Below are positions 6,955 to 14,800 of a stretch of DNA of 45,077 nucleotides, in pieces. The notes beneath the pieces were generated by a model that worked only from the letters and a program-made list of their open reading frames with translations, ran no database searches and was not told where the DNA came from. The position numbers were made by a program, and so were the translations under genes. The first letter of the stretch is position 1, and each line of letters opens with the position of its first letter. This DNA comes from Halococcus morrhuae DSM 1307 (GTDB taxonomy: Archaea; Halobacteriota; Halobacteria; Halobacteriales; Halococcaceae): positions 1-45,077 of the forward strand of contig NZ_AOMC01000154.1 of NCBI RefSeq assembly GCF_000336695.1. Direction: 5' to 3'.

Positions 6955-7893
6955 GTGACCACACGACGCGACTTTCTCAAATACGGCGGCGCGACCGCCG
7001 CGACGGCCGGCATGGGCGCGACAGCGGGCTGTACGGCCGTTCTCGGTGCCGACACCGATGCCGTGACGGTGAGTTCACAGCGGTTCCCGGAGGGGGTCCT
7101 GTTGAGCTACATGGCCATCGAATCGCTCCGGAAGAACACCGACCTCTCCGTGGTCGACGAGACCTCCCTCGGTGGGGACCCGATGAACTTCCGGGCGGTC
7201 AGAAGCGACGAGACCGATCTGTTCTGGCTGTACACCGGGACGGCGTGGGCGCTCTTCCCGCCGAAACGGGACAAGATCATCTCAAAACCGAGGAAACTCT
7301 ACCGGAAGGTCAAGCAGTCGATGCAGCGCAACTACGGACTGACGATGCTGAATCCGGCCCCGTTCAACAACACCTACGCCCTCATCGCCGAACCGAAGTG
7401 GATGGAGAAAACGGGCGTGAAAACCATCAGCGATTTCGCAAAATACGTCAAGAACAACCAGCTGAGCGGGCCGGTCGTGCTCGGCATATCGTTCTCCCAA
7501 CGCGATGATGGCTGGCCGGGAATGGTCAAACGGTACGGGTTCGAGAAGGCCGCCTCGAATCTCGACACCCGTACCGCCAGCTCGTCGCTCACCTACCAGA
7601 TAATCAATAGTACACAGGCTACGATCGGGATGGGGTTCACCACGAACCCACAGCTCCGCCAGTACGACCTGAAGGTTCTCGAAGACGACAAGAGCTTCTT
7701 CCCGACGTACAACCCGGCACCGATCACCAACGACATCGTCGAACGGAAACCCCAGATCCGCGAACCGCTGAACGCCATCGGGCCGACGCTGACCTACGAG
7801 AAGATCGTTCGGCTCAACAAGAAGGTGCAGATCGAAAAGAAAGACCCACAGAAGGTCGCGCGGCAGTATCTTCGCTCGGAGGGGTTGATATGA
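6955..7893 (+). CDS. Osmoprotectant (glycine betaine-type) ABC transporter substrate-binding lipoprotein
   Basis: A 312-residue extracytoplasmic binding protein of the OpuC/OpuB family. The N-terminus has a twin-arginine motif (TTRRDFLKYGG) followed by a lipobox ending at Cys26 (ATAGC), so it is probably exported folded by Tat and lipid-anchored. Family hallmarks are the NPAPFNNTYALIA segment and DETDLFWLYTGTAW in the two-lobe ligand fold. The GTG at 6955 is preceded by a good GGGGAGGA ribosome site at 6941-6948, implying a leadered transcript. The TGA overlaps the ATG of the next gene. Whether it binds betaine, choline or another quaternary amine cannot be read from sequence. Confidence 0.9.
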   Translation: MTTRRDFLKYGGATAATAGMGATAGCTAVLGADTDAVTVSSQRFPEGVLLSYMAIESLRKNTDLSVVDETSLGGDPMNFRAVRSDETDLFWLYTGTAWALFPPKRDKIISKPRKLYRKVKQSMQRNYGLTMLNPAPFNNTYALIAEPKWMEKTGVKTISDFAKYVKNNQLSGPVVLGISFSQRDDGWPGMVKRYGFEKAASNLDTRTASSSLTYQIINSTQATIGMGFTTNPQLRQYDLKVLEDDKSFFPTYNPAPITNDIVERKPQIREPLNAIGPTLTYEKIVRLNKKVQIEKKDPQKVARQYLRSEGLI

Positions 7894-8603
7894 GCGGCAT
7901 CGTTTCGTTTTTCGATTCGCTCGTCCAGTTCACGGCCGACAACAGTGATCGTCTGTTGCGGCTGTTCGGCGAGCACATCGTCCTCGCGATCGAGACGCTG
8001 GTGATCGCGTTGCCGATCGCGATCGTCCTCGGTATCGCCATCAGCTACAACGAACGCGCGGCGACGGTCGTGCTCTGGATCGCCAGCGTGTTGCTCACGA
8101 TCCCCTCGATCGCCTTCTTCGGGATGCTCGTCCCCATCTTGGGTATCGGGACGCCGCCGGTGATCGTCGCGTTGGTGGCGTACTCACAGCTGCCGGTCAT
8201 CAGAAACACCTACCTCGGCGTCACGGGGGTCGACCCCGCCGCCGTCGAAGCCGGCACGGGCCTCGGGATGACCCGGTTCGAACGCCTCTGGCGCGTCCGC
8301 CTCCCTGTAGCCTTGCCCGTGGTGATGGCCGGCGTCAGAAACGCGGTCGTCTTGCTGGTGGGACTTGCGGCCATCGGCGCGTTCATCGGCGGCCCCGGAC
8401 TCGGCTTTTTCATCTTCTACGGCATCAATCAGGGCAACACGGCGATGATCGTCGTCGCCACGGTGGCAGTCTCGGTGCTCGCGCTGGCGTTCGATTACCT
8501 GTTTGCCGTGACCGAACGTGGTCTCCGCCTGCGTAACGGCGAGGACCTCGAACCGACCTACACGACGCGGCTGTTCGACGCGATCCGCACCCAGTTCCAA
8601 TGA
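7890..8603 (+). CDS. Osmoprotectant ABC transporter permease (first)
   Basis: A 237-residue inner-membrane permease of the OpuCB/OpuCD type with about five to six transmembrane segments. The cytoplasmic EAA loop is visible as DPAAVEAGTGLGMTRFERLWRVRLPVALPVVMAGVRNAVV, the coupling site for the ATPase. The ATG overlaps the preceding stop (ATGA), and its own stop overlaps the ATPase start in the same way, so the operon is translationally coupled. The paired permease is the last gene of the operon, giving a heterodimeric channel. Confidence 0.9.
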   Translation: MSGIVSFFDSLVQFTADNSDRLLRLFGEHIVLAIETLVIALPIAIVLGIAISYNERAATVVLWIASVLLTIPSIAFFGMLVPILGIGTPPVIVALVAYSQLPVIRNTYLGVTGVDPAAVEAGTGLGMTRFERLWRVRLPVALPVVMAGVRNAVVLLVGLAAIGAFIGGPGLGFFIFYGINQGNTAMIVVATVAVSVLALAFDYLFAVTERGLRLRNGEDLEPTYTTRLFDAIRTQFQ

Positions 8604-9613
8604 TTCAGTTCGACAACGTTCACAAACAGTACAGCGATGGCACGCAAGCGGTCAACGGTCTCAGCTTCGAGGTCGAGGAAGGGACGACCACGGTCCTCGT
8701 GGGTCCCTCCGGCTGCGGGAAGACGACGACGATGCAGCTGGTCAACCGCCTCGAAGAGCCGACCGAGGGGACGGTCTACTACGACGGGACCGACATCCAA
8801 GAGCTGCCGGCGACCGAACTCCGCCGGCAGATCGGCTACGTCATCCAGGATATCGGACTGTTCGACCACATGACGATCGCCGAGAACGTCGCCACGGTGC
8901 CCGAGCTCAAGGGCTGGGACGACGATCGCACCGACGAACGGGTGGACGAACTGCTCGATCTGATGGGGCTGCCGCCGGAGGAGTATCGGGAGAGCTATCC
9001 GGGCGAGCTCTCGGGCGGCCAACAGCAGCGCGTCGGCGTCGCCCGCGCGCTCGCGGCCGGTCCCGACGTAATGTTGATGGACGAGCCGTTCGGCGCGCTC
9101 GACCCCATCACCCGCGAGAACCTCCAGGACGAGTTCCTCGATATCCAGGAGGAGATCGAGACGACGATCATCTTCGTCACCCACGACATCAACGAGGCGT
9201 TGAAGATGGGCGACAAGATCGCCATGATGAACGACGGCGAGCTCGTCCAGTACGACACGCCGGCGGCGATGCTCGAAGCGCCGGCGACGAAGTTCGTCGA
9301 GGACTTCATCGGGCCGGATCGTACGCTGAAACAGCTGCGCGTGCTTCAGGTCAGCGAGATCATGCGGACGGAGGTGCCCGACGAACACCGCGACGTCGTC
9401 GATGCGTTCGACCCCGCCGACACCGTGATGGCCGACGGCGGCGAGCTCATCCCGGTCACGCCGACCGATAGCGCACAGGTCGCGCTCTCGCGGTGTATCC
9501 AGGCCGGCGTGCGGGCGCTGCCGGTCGTCGAGGACGCCACGGTCATCGGCGTCGTCACCGAGGAGGACATCAGGGGCTATCACGCCGACGAGATCGAGGC
9601 GACGAGCGAATGA
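8600..9613 (+). CDS. Osmoprotectant ABC transporter ATPase with CBS domains
   Basis: A 337-residue ATPase of the OpuCA/OpuBA type that powers import of osmoprotectant. Walker A is GPSGCGKTT, the Q-loop region is YVIQDIG, the signature is LSGGQQQRVG, Walker B is VMLMDEPFGALD and the switch histidine is in FVTHDI. After about residue 240 the protein continues into a CBS region (about 252-330) containing CIQAGVRALPVVEDATVIGVVTEEDI. In related transporters CBS modules sense ionic strength or c-di-AMP; here that role is inference. Both ends overlap neighbours as ATGA. Confidence 0.93.
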   Translation: MIQFDNVHKQYSDGTQAVNGLSFEVEEGTTTVLVGPSGCGKTTTMQLVNRLEEPTEGTVYYDGTDIQELPATELRRQIGYVIQDIGLFDHMTIAENVATVPELKGWDDDRTDERVDELLDLMGLPPEEYRESYPGELSGGQQQRVGVARALAAGPDVMLMDEPFGALDPITRENLQDEFLDIQEEIETTIIFVTHDINEALKMGDKIAMMNDGELVQYDTPAAMLEAPATKFVEDFIGPDRTLKQLRVLQVSEIMRTEVPDEHRDVVDAFDPADTVMADGGELIPVTPTDSAQVALSRCIQAGVRALPVVEDATVIGVVTEEDIRGYHADEIEATSE

Positions 9614-10287
9614 GCGATCTCATCAGCCTGCTCGCGGAGACGTGGGCGTATCTGCTGGCGAATTCGGCTCGGTTCTTCGAGCTGCTGCGCGAGCATCTCA
9701 CGCTCGTGTTCGTCTCGGAGGCGCTCGCGATCATCGTCGCCGTCCCCCTGGGAATCGCCGCGACGCGCAACGATCGGGTGAACTCGATCGTCTCCGGGTT
9801 CGGTAACGTCGCCCAGACGGTGCCGACGCTCGCGGTCATCGCGCTCGCCTTCCCGATACTCGGACTGGGCTTTCTCCCCTCGGTCGTCGGTCTGTTCGCC
9901 TACTCGCTGTTGCCGATTCTCACGAACACGATCGCGGGCATCGAGAGCGTCAGCGACAGTACCGTCGACGCCGCCCGCGGGATGGGGATGACCGACTGGG
10001 AGATCCTCCGGAAAGTCCGCCTGCCGCTCGCTCTCCCCGTGATCTTCGCCGGCATCCGCACGAGCGTCGTGCTCAACGTCGGCTCGGCCTATCTGGCCTT
10101 CTTCATCGGCGGCGGCGGGCTCGGCGTCTGGGTCATCGGCGGCATCAAACTGTTCAGCACCACGCAGCTGCTCGCCGGTGCGATCCCGGGCGCGCTGCTG
10201 GCGATCACGCTCGACGGACTGCTCGGGCTGGCTCAACGGCGACTCGGTACCGAGACGGCAAGCGACCGGACCGCCGCGGCGGCCTGA
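9610..10287 (+). CDS. Osmoprotectant ABC transporter permease (second)
   Basis: The second permease of the osmoprotectant importer, 225 residues, again with the EAA coupling loop (DAARGMGMTDWEILRKVRLPLALPVIFAGIRTSVV) and about five to six membrane segments. The ATG at 9610 overlaps the ATPase stop. The longer in-frame start at 9493 lies inside the ATPase gene and is rejected. The stop codon lies only two bases from the stop of convergent menD, leaving no room for an intergenic terminator between them. Confidence 0.9.
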   Translation: MSDLISLLAETWAYLLANSARFFELLREHLTLVFVSEALAIIVAVPLGIAATRNDRVNSIVSGFGNVAQTVPTLAVIALAFPILGLGFLPSVVGLFAYSLLPILTNTIAGIESVSDSTVDAARGMGMTDWEILRKVRLPLALPVIFAGIRTSVVLNVGSAYLAFFIGGGGLGVWVIGGIKLFSTTQLLAGAIPGALLAITLDGLLGLAQRRLGTETASDRTAAAA

Positions 10288-10289
10288 GA

Positions 10290-12059
10290 TTATTTCTCGT
10301 CGAATTCGTCGAGAACGCGTTTCTGGAGGTCGTCACGAAAGCGGTGGCTCCGTTCGGCGTCGAACGGGATCTCGATGACCTGCGTGCCGGCGCTGTCGAG
10401 CGATGCTCGGTAGGCATCGCGGAACGACTCGCGACCGTCGGCGCGGACGAACTCGAACCCGTACAGCTCTCCTGTGGGTGCGAAGTCGAGTCCATGGGGA
10501 GTGGCGAACTGTTCGAACACCGAGTCGAACTCGGCGATCGGGAGCAGTCGGAAGATGCCGCCGCCGTCGTTGTTGAGGAGGACGATCGTGGCGTCGACGT
10601 CGCAGCGCGAGAGCGCGAGCAGGCCGTTCATGTCGTGGTAGTAGGCCACGTCGCCGATGACGACGACGAGCGGCTCGTCGGTCGCGCTGCCGGCACCCAG
10701 TCCCGAGGAGAGAACGCCGTCGATGCCGCTCGCACCGCGATTGCCCAACACGGTGAGCCCGGCGTCGCGCGGTTCACCGAAGCGGTCGGCGTCGCGGACG
10801 GGCATCGAGTTCGAGAGGAACACCGTCGCGGGATCGGGGGCGTCGGCGAAGACGTCTCTCAGGACCGTGCCCTCGAAGAATTCTTCACTACTCGCGTCGT
10901 CCACGAGTCGCCAGTAACGTCGCTCGGCCGCGGCGAAGCGATCACGCCACTCGTTGCTCGCGCTCATCTCGACGTTCTCCGCGAGTGTGCGCGCGAGCCG
11001 GTTCGGGTCGGCGACGAGCAGGTCGCTCGCCACGAAGGTCGCCTCGCGCCACTCGCCGGCGGGATCGACGACGAACTGGCGGGTATCCGACTCGCGGATC
11101 GAACGACGGAGATACTGCCTGAGAACCTTCGATGTCGGCGATGCGCCCATACGGATCACGACCTCCGGCGTGGGCCACGCGTCCGCATCGAGATAGGAGT
11201 CGTAGCCGCCACAGACGAGGGCGTCGGCACGGTGTGGGCCGAAGCGCAGCCCCGACAGCGGATCGGCACAGACCGGAAAGCCGGTCGCCTCGGCGAGGGC
11301 GGCGATCGCCGACGCGTCGAGGGTCGTGCTCGGACCGGCGACGACGAGACCGCGTTCGGTCGCGAGCGCGTCAGCGACCCGATCGACCGTGGAATCGTCG
11401 AGCACGGAACGACCCTGTGCGGTGTGGACGAACGGCCCGTCGCGTCCCGTCGCACCGAGCGGCTCCGTATCGGCGATGTCGTCGGGTACGTCACCCGGTA
11501 CGGGGGTAGGTTCGAGTGGTTTTCGGAACGGGACGTTCAGATGGACGGGCCCGGGCGGCGTGCCGGTGCTGGCGGCGAGCGCGCGGGCGATCGTCACCCG
11601 CAGCGAGCGGAGTTTGCGACCGTTCGCCTCGGGTTCGGGCAGCTCGTGATACCAGCGGACCGCCGACCCGTACAGCTTCTGCTGATCGATCGTCTGGTTC
11701 GCGCCGCTGTCACGCAGTTCCGGCGGGCGATCGGCGGTCAACACCAGAAGCGGGACGCGCGCCTGGTTTGCCTCGATGACGGCAGGATGGAAGTTCGCGG
11801 TCGCGGTGCCGGACGTCGAGAGAACGGGGACGGGCTCCCCAGTACGTTTGGCACGCCCGAGTGCGAAAAAGCCCATCGAGCGCTCGTCGAGATGGGAGAG
11901 GACGTCGATTTCGGGATGTTCGGCGAAGGCGACCGTCAGCGGCGTCGAGCGGCTGCCGGGAGCGATACAGACCGTGGAAACGCCTTGGGCCACGAGTTCG
12001 GAAACGAAGACCTCGGCCCAGAGCGTGTTCCGGTTCGGCCAGCGTGAGTCCCGGTTCAT
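10290..12059 (-). CDS. menD: 2-succinyl-5-enolpyruvyl-6-hydroxy-3-cyclohexene-1-carboxylate synthase
   Basis: MenD is the thiamine-diphosphate enzyme that joins 2-oxoglutarate to isochorismate, the first committed step of menaquinone synthesis. It has 589 residues. Motifs are PGSRSTPLTVAFAEH, LDERSMGFFALGRAKRTGEPV, TSGTATANFHPAVIEA, the catalytic-Glu half-domain at the N-terminus, and the C-terminal cofactor-binding stretch GDVAYYHDMNGL followed by LLNNDGGGIF. The ATG at 12059 overlaps the menF stop as ATGA, so menF and menD are coupled. A much longer in-frame extension upstream runs antisense-like through menF and is rejected. Confidence 0.95.
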   Translation of the reverse strand: MNRDSRWPNRNTLWAEVFVSELVAQGVSTVCIAPGSRSTPLTVAFAEHPEIDVLSHLDERSMGFFALGRAKRTGEPVPVLSTSGTATANFHPAVIEANQARVPLLVLTADRPPELRDSGANQTIDQQKLYGSAVRWYHELPEPEANGRKLRSLRVTIARALAASTGTPPGPVHLNVPFRKPLEPTPVPGDVPDDIADTEPLGATGRDGPFVHTAQGRSVLDDSTVDRVADALATERGLVVAGPSTTLDASAIAALAEATGFPVCADPLSGLRFGPHRADALVCGGYDSYLDADAWPTPEVVIRMGASPTSKVLRQYLRRSIRESDTRQFVVDPAGEWREATFVASDLLVADPNRLARTLAENVEMSASNEWRDRFAAAERRYWRLVDDASSEEFFEGTVLRDVFADAPDPATVFLSNSMPVRDADRFGEPRDAGLTVLGNRGASGIDGVLSSGLGAGSATDEPLVVVIGDVAYYHDMNGLLALSRCDVDATIVLLNNDGGGIFRLLPIAEFDSVFEQFATPHGLDFAPTGELYGFEFVRADGRESFRDAYRASLDSAGTQVIEIPFDAERSHRFRDDLQKRVLDEFDEK

Positions 12060-13396
12060 TCGTCGAGTTCGTCGAGCACCGGCTGGAACTTCGGCCCGAG
12101 CTCGGCCCACTCCTCGTCGGGGTCCGAGTCGCCGACGATGCCGTCGCCCGCGAACAGCGTCGCGTCGTCGCCGCTGGCGACCGCCGATCGGATGCCGACG
12201 ACGAACTCGCCGTCGCCGGCGGCGTCGAACCAGCCGACTGGAGAGGCATACCAGCCACGGTCGAACGGCTCCGTCTCGCGGATCACCGACCGGGCGCGTT
12301 CGGGCGGGAGACCGCCGACTGCCGGCGTCGGATGGAGCGCCTCGACGAGATCGAGAACGTGGGTGTCGTCGTCGAGCGTCGCCGTGATCGGCGTTCGGAG
12401 GTGCTGGATGTTCGAAAGGCGCTTGATCCCGCGCTCGCCGACGCAGACGGTGCCGAACGGGGCGAGGCGTTCGCGGATGGTGTCGGTGACGAGCGCCTGC
12501 TCGTGGCCGAGTTTGTCGCTTGCTTCGAGCGAACGCGCGAGTTCGGCGTCCTCTTCGGGCGTGTCGCCACGCTCGACCGAGCCCGCGAGCGCCTCGGTGG
12601 CGACGTGGTCGCCATCCATCCTGACGAGGCGCTCCGGCGGTGGGCCGAAGAACCCCCGCTCGTCGGTCGGTTGGACGAGAAATCGATAGCATTCGGGATA
12701 GGTCCGTCGGAACCGTTCGAGCGTATCGGGAACGTCGATCGGCGCATCGAGCGTCACGTCGAGCGCGGTGGCGAGGACGACCTTGCGGAGATCGCCATTC
12801 CGGATCGACACGATGGCGCGCTCGACGCTTTCGGTCCACTCGGCGTTGGTGGTCAGTCGGCGGGTGGTAGCGATCCCCGGTCGCTGCCCGCTCGGGCGCA
12901 ACATCGGCAGGTCGGCGATCGTCTCGTGGACGGTGTCGAGACGCTCGGCGACGCTCTCGGAGGTGGCGTCGGTGTCGTAGGACGCGACGCTCAGCCACGT
13001 GCGATCGTTCGCACGCGTGAGCTGGACGCGCGGCAGGACGAACAGCGCCGCCGGAAACCCCTCCCACGGCGGGGCGGGCGTGTGGTCGGCCTCGAAGGCG
13101 AGCCCGCCGAGAAGGCGCGGACGGGCGGCGGGCGGGCCGTCGGCATCGACGTCGTCGAACAGCGTTGCGGCGTCCGCACGGAGTGTATCGAAGCGATCAT
13201 CGCCTTCCGCGCGGACGACCGCCGCCGCGCCGCCGCCGACGAGTTCGAGCCCATCGGGTGTCGCCCACGCGACCCGCGGGGCCGACTGCGCCGAGAGGAA
13301 CGCACGGAACGAGCAGTCGTCGATCTCGCGGGTGCGACTCACCAGCCGTCCGTCGCCGATGCCCGGCGGCTGCTCCTCACGTCCTGCCTGTGCCAT
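12056..13396 (-). CDS. menF: Isochorismate synthase
   Basis: A 446-residue chorismate-utilising enzyme of the anthranilate synthase I/isochorismate synthase superfamily. It isomerises chorismate to isochorismate for MenD. C-terminal signatures include GDLRKVVLATALDV, FLVQPTDERGFFGPPPERLV, ALAGSVERGDTPEED, HLRTPITATLDDDTHVLDLVEALHPTPAVGGLP and SPVGWFDAAGDGEFVVGIRSA. The ATG at 13396 (MAQAGREEQPPG) was chosen because it lies just ahead of the conserved N-terminal domain; a start at 13846 would cross the AT-rich promoter region and the neighbouring gene. Coupled to menD downstream. Confidence 0.93.
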   Translation of the reverse strand: MAQAGREEQPPGIGDGRLVSRTREIDDCSFRAFLSAQSAPRVAWATPDGLELVGGGAAAVVRAEGDDRFDTLRADAATLFDDVDADGPPAARPRLLGGLAFEADHTPAPPWEGFPAALFVLPRVQLTRANDRTWLSVASYDTDATSESVAERLDTVHETIADLPMLRPSGQRPGIATTRRLTTNAEWTESVERAIVSIRNGDLRKVVLATALDVTLDAPIDVPDTLERFRRTYPECYRFLVQPTDERGFFGPPPERLVRMDGDHVATEALAGSVERGDTPEEDAELARSLEASDKLGHEQALVTDTIRERLAPFGTVCVGERGIKRLSNIQHLRTPITATLDDDTHVLDLVEALHPTPAVGGLPPERARSVIRETEPFDRGWYASPVGWFDAAGDGEFVVGIRSAVASGDDATLFAGDGIVGDSDPDEEWAELGPKFQPVLDELDE

Positions 13397-13539
13397 CACG
13401 GATGGTTGGAACGGGAGGCCCTTGAGCGTGTCCTTCCCGTTTCGGGCGCGCTCGCGCCGTGATTCGCCCGATGTGTGTTTCCGCGGGTCGTTCGCCGCGA
13501 TCCGCGAGACGGAGTCTTGCCATGCATCGATCGAAAGAT

Positions 13540-13573
13540 ATGTTTTGTATCTCGAAACTATGAGTTGTATTTC
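13540..13573. promoter_or_regulatory. Tandem direct repeat, candidate operator
   Basis: ATGTTTTGTATCTC (13540-13553) and ATGAGTTGTATTTC (13560-13573) are related sequences exactly 20 bases apart, about two helical turns. They stand out as AT-rich in the 255-base space between divergent menF and the ribbon-helix-helix gene. A regulator binding side by side on one face of DNA would fit. The RHH protein itself is a candidate, which is inference. Confidence 0.35.
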
Positions 13574-13617
13574 ATAAGAGAGTGTTTTCCCAGCACGAAC
13601 TGTTTTCCCCGTCAGAA

Positions 13618-13624
13618 TTAAATA
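13618..13624 (+). promoter_or_regulatory. TATA box of the RHH gene
   Basis: TTAAATA has its centre about 31 bases before the ATG at 13652, consistent with a leaderless or nearly leaderless transcript. Confidence 0.5.
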
Positions 13625-13651
13625 CCCCTCTACCGAAGCCCCGGTGTTCCG

Positions 13652-13867
13652 ATGGCTAAAGTAGAGATCACGATCCCGGAGCAGCTCGAAATGCAGATCG
13701 CGCGCATGGTCGAGGAAGGGGAGTTCCTCAACCGTCAGGAAGCGGTCGAAGAGCTTCTCTCGTCGGGAATGCGGGCGTATCAGACGAACGGACCGATGGA
13801 CGACGAGGAGGGCGCAGGCCTCGAAGACGACGGGATGATGGGCCACGAGGACGAGTACGTCTTCTGA
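13652..13867 (+). CDS. Ribbon-helix-helix (CopG-type) domain protein
   Basis: A 71-residue protein. The first 45 residues (MAKVEITIPEQLEMQIARM, then FLNRQEAVEELLSSGMRAY) form a classic ribbon-helix-helix fold: one beta strand for DNA contacts followed by two helices that dimerise. The remaining acidic tail with three Met-rich turns is a haloarchaeal-style extension. It probably acts as a small DNA-binding regulator. No toxin-like partner follows (the next gene is UPF0058), so an antitoxin role is unlikely. A promoter sits immediately upstream, next to a tandem direct repeat it might bind. Confidence 0.85.
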   Translation: MAKVEITIPEQLEMQIARMVEEGEFLNRQEAVEELLSSGMRAYQTNGPMDDEEGAGLEDDGMMGHEDEYVF

Positions 13868-13980
13868 TACTATCGGGGCTGATCATGAGCCCGTGACGCG
13901 ACGATCTATTGAAACGGTATCGAATGCCGATCGTTCCGTACTGCTGTCCGACGGTGTGCGACCGCTCGTGAGGACAACCG

Positions 13981-13986
13981 TTAAAC
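13981..13986 (+). promoter_or_regulatory. TATA box of the UPF0058 gene
   Basis: TTAAAC begins 32 bases before the ATG at 14013, the spacing seen for other leaderless genes in this window. Confidence 0.4.
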
Positions 13987-14012
13987 CGGCCGAACTCCTC
14001 TAGTTACCCAAT

Positions 14013-14291
14013 ATGCACAAGGAGGAACTCCTCGAACTCCACGAGGAGATGGTGACGATCACCGAATTCGTCAACAACCGCGAGGACGTCGACCCGGAGC
14101 TGTTCGAGACCTACGAGAAACTCGACGTCACGCCTGACGACGTCCACAAATCGAAAAACGAGCACAAACACGCCGTCTTCATCCTCGGCAACGCCCTCGC
14201 CGAGGCGATGAGCGACGACGAGTTCTCCGACGCCGGCCGCATCGGCAAGCGTATGCGCGAGCTCGCCACCGACGCCGAAGGCAAGCTCTGA
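14013..14291 (+). CDS. UPF0058 family protein
   Basis: A 92-residue, highly charged, all-helical protein of the archaeal UPF0058 family. The hallmark start MHKEELLELHEEMVTI and the KSKNEHKHAVFILGNALAEAMS segment, with clustered His residues (HKH), are present. The family is widespread in haloarchaea and methanogens. Its function is not established, and the His/Glu-rich helices suggest metal binding (inference). It is transcribed alone, between the RHH gene and cdd, all on the same strand. Confidence 0.85.
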   Translation: MHKEELLELHEEMVTITEFVNNREDVDPELFETYEKLDVTPDDVHKSKNEHKHAVFILGNALAEAMSDDEFSDAGRIGKRMRELATDAEGKL

Positions 14292-14360
14292 GCGGGAGCT
14301 TCCGTCACGCTCCGTCGAGTCCCGGTGGGTATTTGACGCCACGCGAGTGACTCCACGGGC

Positions 14361-14756
14361 ATGGACGACGACGAACTCATCGACCGCGCCCGTGAAGCGA
14401 CGGCAAGCGCACACGTCCCCTACTCGGAATATCGGGTCGGGGCAGCGCTCGAAACGGCGGACGGAACGGTCTTTCTCGGCTGTAACATCGAGAACGCCAA
14501 CTACTCGAACAGCCTCCACGCCGAGGAGGTCGCGCTCGCCGAGGCGGTCAAGAACGGTCACCACGACTTCGCGCGCCTCGCGGTCGCCTCCTCCGAGCGC
14601 GACGGCGTTCTTCCATGTGGGATGTGCCGCCAGAGCCTCTCCGAGTTCTGCGACGACGACTTCCGGGTGCTCTGTGACGAAGAGGATTCCAAAAGCGAAT
14701 ACCGACTCGGCGAACTGCTGCCGGACGCCATTTCGGCGGAGACGTTGGGCAAATAG
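14361..14756 (+). CDS. cdd: Cytidine deaminase
   Basis: Cytidine deaminase converts cytidine and deoxycytidine to uridine and deoxyuridine in pyrimidine salvage. It has 131 residues, the length of the small homotetrameric type. Zinc ligands are His53 (LHAEE), Cys86 and Cys89 (PCGMC), and the catalytic proton shuttle is Glu55. Other family motifs are VPYSEYRVGAAL and GCNIENANYSN. The first ligand is His (HAE) instead of the Cys common in small bacterial enzymes. A uridine phosphorylase-type gene lies 1 kb downstream, making a plausible salvage pair, although the Mrr-like gene on the other strand intervenes. Confidence 0.93.
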   Translation: MDDDELIDRAREATASAHVPYSEYRVGAALETADGTVFLGCNIENANYSNSLHAEEVALAEAVKNGHHDFARLAVASSERDGVLPCGMCRQSLSEFCDDDFRVLCDEEDSKSEYRLGELLPDAISAETLGK

Positions 14757-14800
14757 ACTAAACTACATCGCCGGGGTGTTCCGAGCGGATTTGACCTGGA

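Noticed and set aside
12060-13067. Long N-terminal extension of menD
   Set aside because: The extra 336 codons are an alternate frame of menF with Arg-rich low-quality sequence; the MenD domain starts cleanly at 12059 with an ATGA overlap.
13652-14291. Toxin-antitoxin pair (RHH plus following gene)
   Set aside because: The second gene is UPF0058 with its own promoter and no toxin features.
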